Shown in pieces: positions 5,695-6,470 of a stretch of DNA of 6,470 nucleotides. Below the pieces are notes generated by a model. The model saw only the letters and a program-made list of their open reading frames with translations. It did not search any database and was not told the DNA's origin. The translations under genes were made by a program, and so were the position numbers. The stretch covers positions 1 through 6,470 of the forward strand of contig JAIPKF010000084.1 in assembly GCA_021733705.1 (NCBI GenBank), written 5' to 3'. Position 1 is the first letter of the stretch, and each line of letters opens with the position of its first letter. The DNA comes from Chthoniobacterales bacterium. GTDB lineage: Bacteria; Verrucomicrobiota; Verrucomicrobiia; Chthoniobacterales; UBA6821.

Positions 5695-5801
5695 AAACCA
5701 AAGGTCTGAAGGCAAATTCACTTAGAAGAAAGAAATTTTATAATCGTAGACTCATTTATTCATCGAGCATTACATTCAATTCTTTGACCTCCAGCCTTAC
5801 C
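5677..5801. repeat. Inverted repeat spanning the leuA-tmk gap
   Basis: GGTAAGGCTG at 5677-5686 is the exact reverse complement of CAGCCTTACC at 5792-5801. With one mismatch the match extends by another three bases (AGG). The right arm covers the tmk stop codon. The 105-base spacing is too wide for an intrinsic terminator, and no T-run is seen. It may mark the boundary where DNA was inserted or rearranged next to tmk. Confidence 0.35.
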
Positions 5802-6462
5802 CATTACTAAACGGGCGCGGAAAAAGCTGAGTGATGATTCTTTGGAATACTTCCTGAGAGTTACTAGAAGCATCAATGACGATCCAACGTTCTGGTTCAG
5901 TAGTGGCTAATTTTAAATAGCCTTGCCGCACCGCTTCATAAAAAGCCTCTGGCTCTTGCTCCATGCGGTCAAGAGTCGTTGATTTTTTATTACGCTCCAT
6001 CATACGAGTTCGTCCCACAGCCACCTCAAGATCCAATAAAATAGTCACATCGGGAAGCAACCCTCCTGTAGCAAAGCGATTGATCATGGCCACATTTTCC
6101 AAATTTAAAGCTCGTGCTGCTCCTTGATAAGCTATCGTGGAATCAAGGAAGCGATCACAAAGAACAATAGCTCCCCGCTTCAAAGCAGGTTGAATAACCT
6201 CACGCACAAGTTGTGCACGACTTGCTGCAAAGAGCAGCAATTCCACTTCGGCTGCGATAGAGACTCCAGGATCTTCATGCTTTAAGAGATGTCGAATCTT
6301 TTCTCCTAGAGAAGTTCCACCTGGTTCACGAAGCACCACGACTTCGCGCTCATCATGTTTTTGACGTAAATATTTTGCAAGAGCTGCAATCTGAGTTGAC
6401 TTACCACATCCTTCAGAACCCTCGAAAGTAATAAATAGAGAAGCTTTTGGGCCTCGTTGCAT
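5797..6462 (-). CDS. tmk: Thymidylate kinase
   Basis: Tmk phosphorylates dTMP to dTDP with ATP, an essential cytoplasmic step of dTTP supply for replication. The 221 residues match the family length. ITFEGSEGCGKSTQ (11-24) contains the P-loop, REPGGT (45-50) is the conserved segment after strand 2, LCDRFLDSTIAYQG (101-114) holds the catalytic DR pair, and LPDVTILLDL (136-145) follows. The lid region 151-166 (RTRMMERN...LDRMEQ) carries arginines in place of a P-loop arginine, as in type II bacterial enzymes. The DR motif is followed by phenylalanine where tyrosine or histidine is more usual. ATG at 6462 gives a normal N-terminus, but the frame stays open to the window edge, so a slightly longer form cannot be excluded. 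tmk usually adjoins holB; here leuA lies between them. Confidence 0.95.
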   Translation of the reverse strand: MQRGPKASLFITFEGSEGCGKSTQIAALAKYLRQKHDEREVVVLREPGGTSLGEKIRHLLKHEDPGVSIAAEVELLLFAASRAQLVREVIQPALKRGAIVLCDRFLDSTIAYQGAARALNLENVAMINRFATGGLLPDVTILLDLEVAVGRTRMMERNKKSTTLDRMEQEPEAFYEAVRQGYLKLATTEPERWIVIDASSNSQEVFQRIITQLFPRPFSNG

Positions 6463-6470
6463 AAGGTCTG

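Overview
The window looks like chromosomal DNA from a moderately AT-rich bacterium of the Verrucomicrobiota (PVC superphylum). The placement is from memory of families, not from a search. It rests on a glutamate 5-kinase without a PUA domain, a membrane-anchored TPR-like protein next to an ABC-2 permease, and a delta' subunit with only a degenerate P-loop.

Housekeeping genes lie on the minus strand. Read in that direction they are tmk (thymidylate kinase), holB (DNA polymerase III delta'), proB (first step of proline synthesis), an ABC-2 type permease, a membrane-anchored TPR-like protein, and the first codons of a family 9 glycosyltransferase cut by the window edge. proB, the permease and the TPR gene are tightly packed (4-bp overlap, then a short gap) and are probably one transcription unit. 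tmk and holB are neighbours in many bacteria.

Two things interrupt this backbone. First, between tmk and holB a plus-strand gene for a LeuA2-type 2-isopropylmalate synthase sits in roughly 1.9 kb of otherwise gene-free DNA. Its catalytic part is intact, but it ends before the C-terminal leucine-binding domain, and no other leucine gene is in view. Second, two copies of a 183-184 bp repeat with long terminal inverted repeats, TTAA at both ends and no transposase lie at 170-352 and 2774-2957 in opposite orientation. They look like a MITE. The second copy has landed in the last codons of holB and now supplies its final 20 residues and stop codon.

The longest gene-free stretch, 3876-4313, holds a palindromic hairpin, a weak promoter candidate for leuA, and a 13-bp tandem repeat directly before the leuA start codon. 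No tRNA, rRNA, CRISPR array or transposase gene was seen. The most unusual material is the repeat family, its capture by holB, and the truncated leuA insertion. I found no clear new multi-gene system.
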